From NCBI RefSeq assembly GCF_000330505.1, contig NW_004440095.1, positions 125,785-189,784 on the forward strand: DNA of 64,000 nucleotides, written 5' to 3'. This DNA comes from Entamoeba invadens IP1 (lineage: Eukaryota; Evosea; Mastigamoebida; Endamoebidae). Made by a program: the position numbers and the translations under genes. Shown one piece after another: positions 61,959 to 64,000 of the stretch (its first letter is position 1; every line of letters starts with the position of its first letter). The notes under the pieces are model-generated. The model was not told the origin of the DNA and searched no databases. It worked only from the letters and a program-made list of their open reading frames with translations.

Positions 61959-62549
61959 CTCTCTTCGTTTTCAGTCTTTTTCAAAACTGGAATTCTTTTA
62001 TTTGTCGTTTTTTAAAGTATTTATAACTATACTTGTTTGATATTTTTATGGGAATTGTACTTAAGTTTGTAATTTAGTATTTTTTATTTATAGTTCAAAA
62101 ATAGTATATTATTTAATACTAATAATTTATTTTTCTTTTTCGCTCCACCTATCACTTTTGTAATAAAATAAATTAAAAAATACTAAAAAGGTTGGTATGT
62201 TTTAGTATGTTTCTGGACTAGTATTGCTTTACAAAAATTTTATTTTTGTCATTATTGAATAGTTTTCAATTGTATTATAATTTATATTTTTTATTCTTAT
62301 TTATTTTAATATAATTGTTGTAAAAAAAGCAAATAACTTCTTGATTATCATTTAAATTGTAAAATGTTGTTTTTAAATGTTATATATAACAAAAAAACAA
62401 AATGTTATTTTAACTTTTTATTACTAAAATGTTTTATATTTTCAAAATAAGAAAATTACCATTGAAAATGTTATATATAACAAAAATTATTTAAATGTTA
62501 TATATAACAAAATAAAAACAAATGTTATTTAAAAAGTGACAAACAAGAG
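61959..62549. promoter_or_regulatory. Divergent promoter region with three 14-bp palindromes
   Basis: The perfect palindrome TGTTATATATAACA occurs three times, at 62378-62391, 62469-62482 and 62496-62509. The last is 40 bases before the HIRA-like ATG. Spacing between the last two is 27 bases. Repeated dyads suggest binding sites for a dimeric factor, but A/T-rich background makes this uncertain. The rest of the spacer shows no gene. Confidence 0.4.
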
Positions 62550-64000
62550 ATGCTCAACTTAAAAAGACAAATGGTGATTTTTATTCGACCATTCTGGGTT
62601 GAGCATAGAGGGTGTCCGATATATTCAGTAGATGCATCACCAACGATGGAAGAAATAGTCACATGTGGGGGAGATGGGTGTTTTAATTTGTATAATACAA
62701 AGGCATTCAGCGACAGTTCATTACAGCCGAAGTTAAAGAGTAAAACGAAAGTGTCTGACATGTCGTTGAATGTTATAAGATATTCGCACGATGGGAGATA
62801 TGTTGCGACGGGTGGAGACGACCACATAGTTTCGATCTGGGAATTGACTGAACGCCTTGGTGGTTTTGAGAAAGACGAGACAGAGAATTACTACGACGTT
62901 ATCTTCACACGAGTTTGTAACTTACGAACGCACACGGACAGCGTCATCGACTTGTGTTGGTTACCTGGTGACAAGTTTCTGATATCAGTGTCAGCGGATT
63001 GCACTGCGGCAATATGGGATGTGACAAAACAAGAGCTTTTGGACACGTACCGCGACCACAAAGCGTCTATCATAGGTGTTTGTGTTGACCCATTAGGAGT
63101 ATATGCGTGCACACAAGACTTAAAGGAAGTTCGTGTGTGGAAGATACGAGATAAGAGTACTGTAGTGAAGATCGAAGAGCCTTTTGAAGACTGTGAACAT
63201 GGCAATTTCAGTTGTCGAATGAGTTGGAGTTGTGATGGGAAAGACCTTGCAGTGGTAGGAGCGACGAGTAAACTGAAGCGATGCTTCTTACTGATTAAAA
63301 GAAGTGACTGGACATACCAGACGTGTTACGGACATAAGAATGAGGTGATCTCTGCGCGCTTTTCAGACCGGATCTTTGGATACCTCCGCTCTGCAGGCAA
63401 ATCGAAAACGCCATTTAAGATCTTTGCGAGTGGGAGCATCGATGGGGATGTATGTATCTGGTCTACTAAGCCGAGTGGAGGCAAAAAGGGGGACACCCCT
63501 TCATTCACATCGATCTGTACTATAGAGAAAGTGTTTGATGAGAGTGTGCAAGACTTAGTCTGGTGCAACTCAGGGAAGGATTTAATAGCTGTTGGGTTGA
63601 AAGGGTTCTTAGCAGTGATCAAATTTTCATATGAAGAGATCGGGGGGACGCTAGTAAGTGAGGAGGCGCTGCGGAAGTATATGGCGCATTTCAAGCAGAA
63701 AGACGCAGAAGAAATTCAAGAGAGTTTGACAGTGAAAGAGGAGTGTCGAATACAACACGAGAAAGACGAGCAACAACAATTGAAACAAAAGGAGTTGGAA
63801 GAGGCGAAAGAAAGAGAAGAACAAGAAAAGGCGAATGCCAAACGCCCAGCAGTCGATGTGTTACATCCCGAGGAACGTAAAATGCTTGAAAAAATGAAGG
63901 CGGACAAGATGAAAGAGAAGAAGAAGAAAATCAAGCCTGTGGTGTTACTGAATGAACCGAAGGCGATTACCCTTCCAAAAGTTGAAAAGGATCCAATCGT
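62550..64000 (+). CDS. HIRA: HIRA/Hir1 histone chaperone WD40 protein, 3' end outside window
   Basis: The first 483 residues of a protein that continues past the window edge. HIRA deposits histone H3-H4 outside of replication. WD repeats fill about residues 1-375 and follow HIRA in order: RPFWVEHRGCPIYSVDASPT, SHDGRYVATGGDDHIVSIWE, DLCWLPGDKFLISVSADCTA, VDPLGVYACTQDLKEVRVW, MSWSCDGKDLAVVGA and ASGSIDGDVCIWST. The last part corresponds to ELFDKSIxDxSW (KVFDESVQDLVWCNSGKDL) and LGDPLSEEE (IGGTLVSEEALRKYM). After the propeller comes a highly charged Lys/Glu coiled coil, where the B-domain and linker should follow. The first in-frame ATG is 62550; a second is at 62571. No intron seen so far. Confidence 0.9.
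   Translation, partial: MLNLKRQMVIFIRPFWVEHRGCPIYSVDASPTMEEIVTCGGDGCFNLYNTKAFSDSSLQPKLKSKTKVSDMSLNVIRYSHDGRYVATGGDDHIVSIWELTERLGGFEKDETENYYDVIFTRVCNLRTHTDSVIDLCWLPGDKFLISVSADCTAAIWDVTKQELLDTYRDHKASIIGVCVDPLGVYACTQDLKEVRVWKIRDKSTVVKIEEPFEDCEHGNFSCRMSWSCDGKDLAVVGATSKLKRCFLLIKRSDWTYQTCYGHKNEVISARFSDRIFGYLRSAGKSKTPFKIFASGSIDGDVCIWSTKPSGGKKGDTPSFTSICTIEKVFDESVQDLVWCNSGKDLIAVGLKGFLAVIKFSYEEIGGTLVSEEALRKYMAHFKQKDAEEIQESLTVKEECRIQHEKDEQQQLKQKELEEAKEREEQEKANAKRPAVDVLHPEERKMLEKMKADKMKEKKKKIKPVVLLNEPKAITLPKVEKDPI

Noticed and set aside
1..64000. tRNA, rRNA, CRISPR arrays and bacterial operon signals
   Set aside because: No cloverleaf-like segment, rRNA-like block or regularly spaced repeat-spacer array was seen; the genes are eukaryotic and spliced.

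Overview
The window reads as nuclear DNA of an Entamoeba species. Compact genes with mixed base composition sit in very AT-rich spacers, and most genes have no intron. The 16 introns I can place are mostly short (about 45-220 nt); 15 of them begin GTTTGT and one GTTTGG, the donor typical of Entamoeba. Lineage-typical families are present: a transmembrane kinase with a Cys-rich ectodomain, a TLDc protein, an LRR-phosphatase fusion and LIM and EF-hand proteins. The fairly GC-rich coding regions and several terminal-inverted-repeat DNA elements fit E. invadens better than E. histolytica; the species call is inference. One run of 100 N (21395-21494) marks an assembly gap inside a cullin gene.

Layout. 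0.6-7.4 kb: cytosolic Fe-S scaffold NBP35/NUBP1, an ABCF ATPase, a four-exon DHHC palmitoyltransferase, a small coiled-coil protein and a six-exon seven-helix membrane protein. 8.3-11.8 kb: a PH-RhoGAP protein facing a PDK1-type kinase. 12.6-14.0 kb: a mobile-element island with a 5'-truncated non-LTR retrotransposon in a 22-bp target duplication, immediately followed by a pogo-like MITE. 14.3-22.5 kb: an unknown Cys/His-rich protein, a TLDc protein, a RalGAP-like protein, a 56-codon ORF and the gapped cullin. 22.7-24.6 kb: a 1.9-kb inverted-repeat element with a second MITE (9-bp duplication) nested inside. 25.4-32 kb: an LRR-like protein, a coiled-coil protein, EMC5, a zinc-ribbon/LIM protein, a DHHC-family protein whose catalytic Cys is Asp, and TRAP-beta. 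32.5-39.6 kb: a 2350-residue helical rod protein. 40-48.4 kb: the LRR-dual-specificity phosphatase and the giant receptor-like kinase. 50.9-64 kb: glycogen branching enzyme, EF-hand protein, UTP14, alpha-SNAP, two unknown proteins and the 5' part of a HIRA-type histone chaperone that runs off the end.

How the genes relate. There is no operon logic. Neighbours are unrelated housekeeping and signalling genes on both strands, often convergent with short gaps. Themes are phosphoinositide/GTPase signalling (PDK1, RhoGAP, RalGAP-like, LRR-DSP, receptor kinase, 7TM protein), ER and secretory functions (TRAP-beta, EMC5, alpha-SNAP, two DHHC proteins) and nuclear functions (UTP14, HIRA, cullin). Start sites were chosen at ATG codons. 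Several long frames open with TTG or GTG and were shortened, or extended through an upstream exon.
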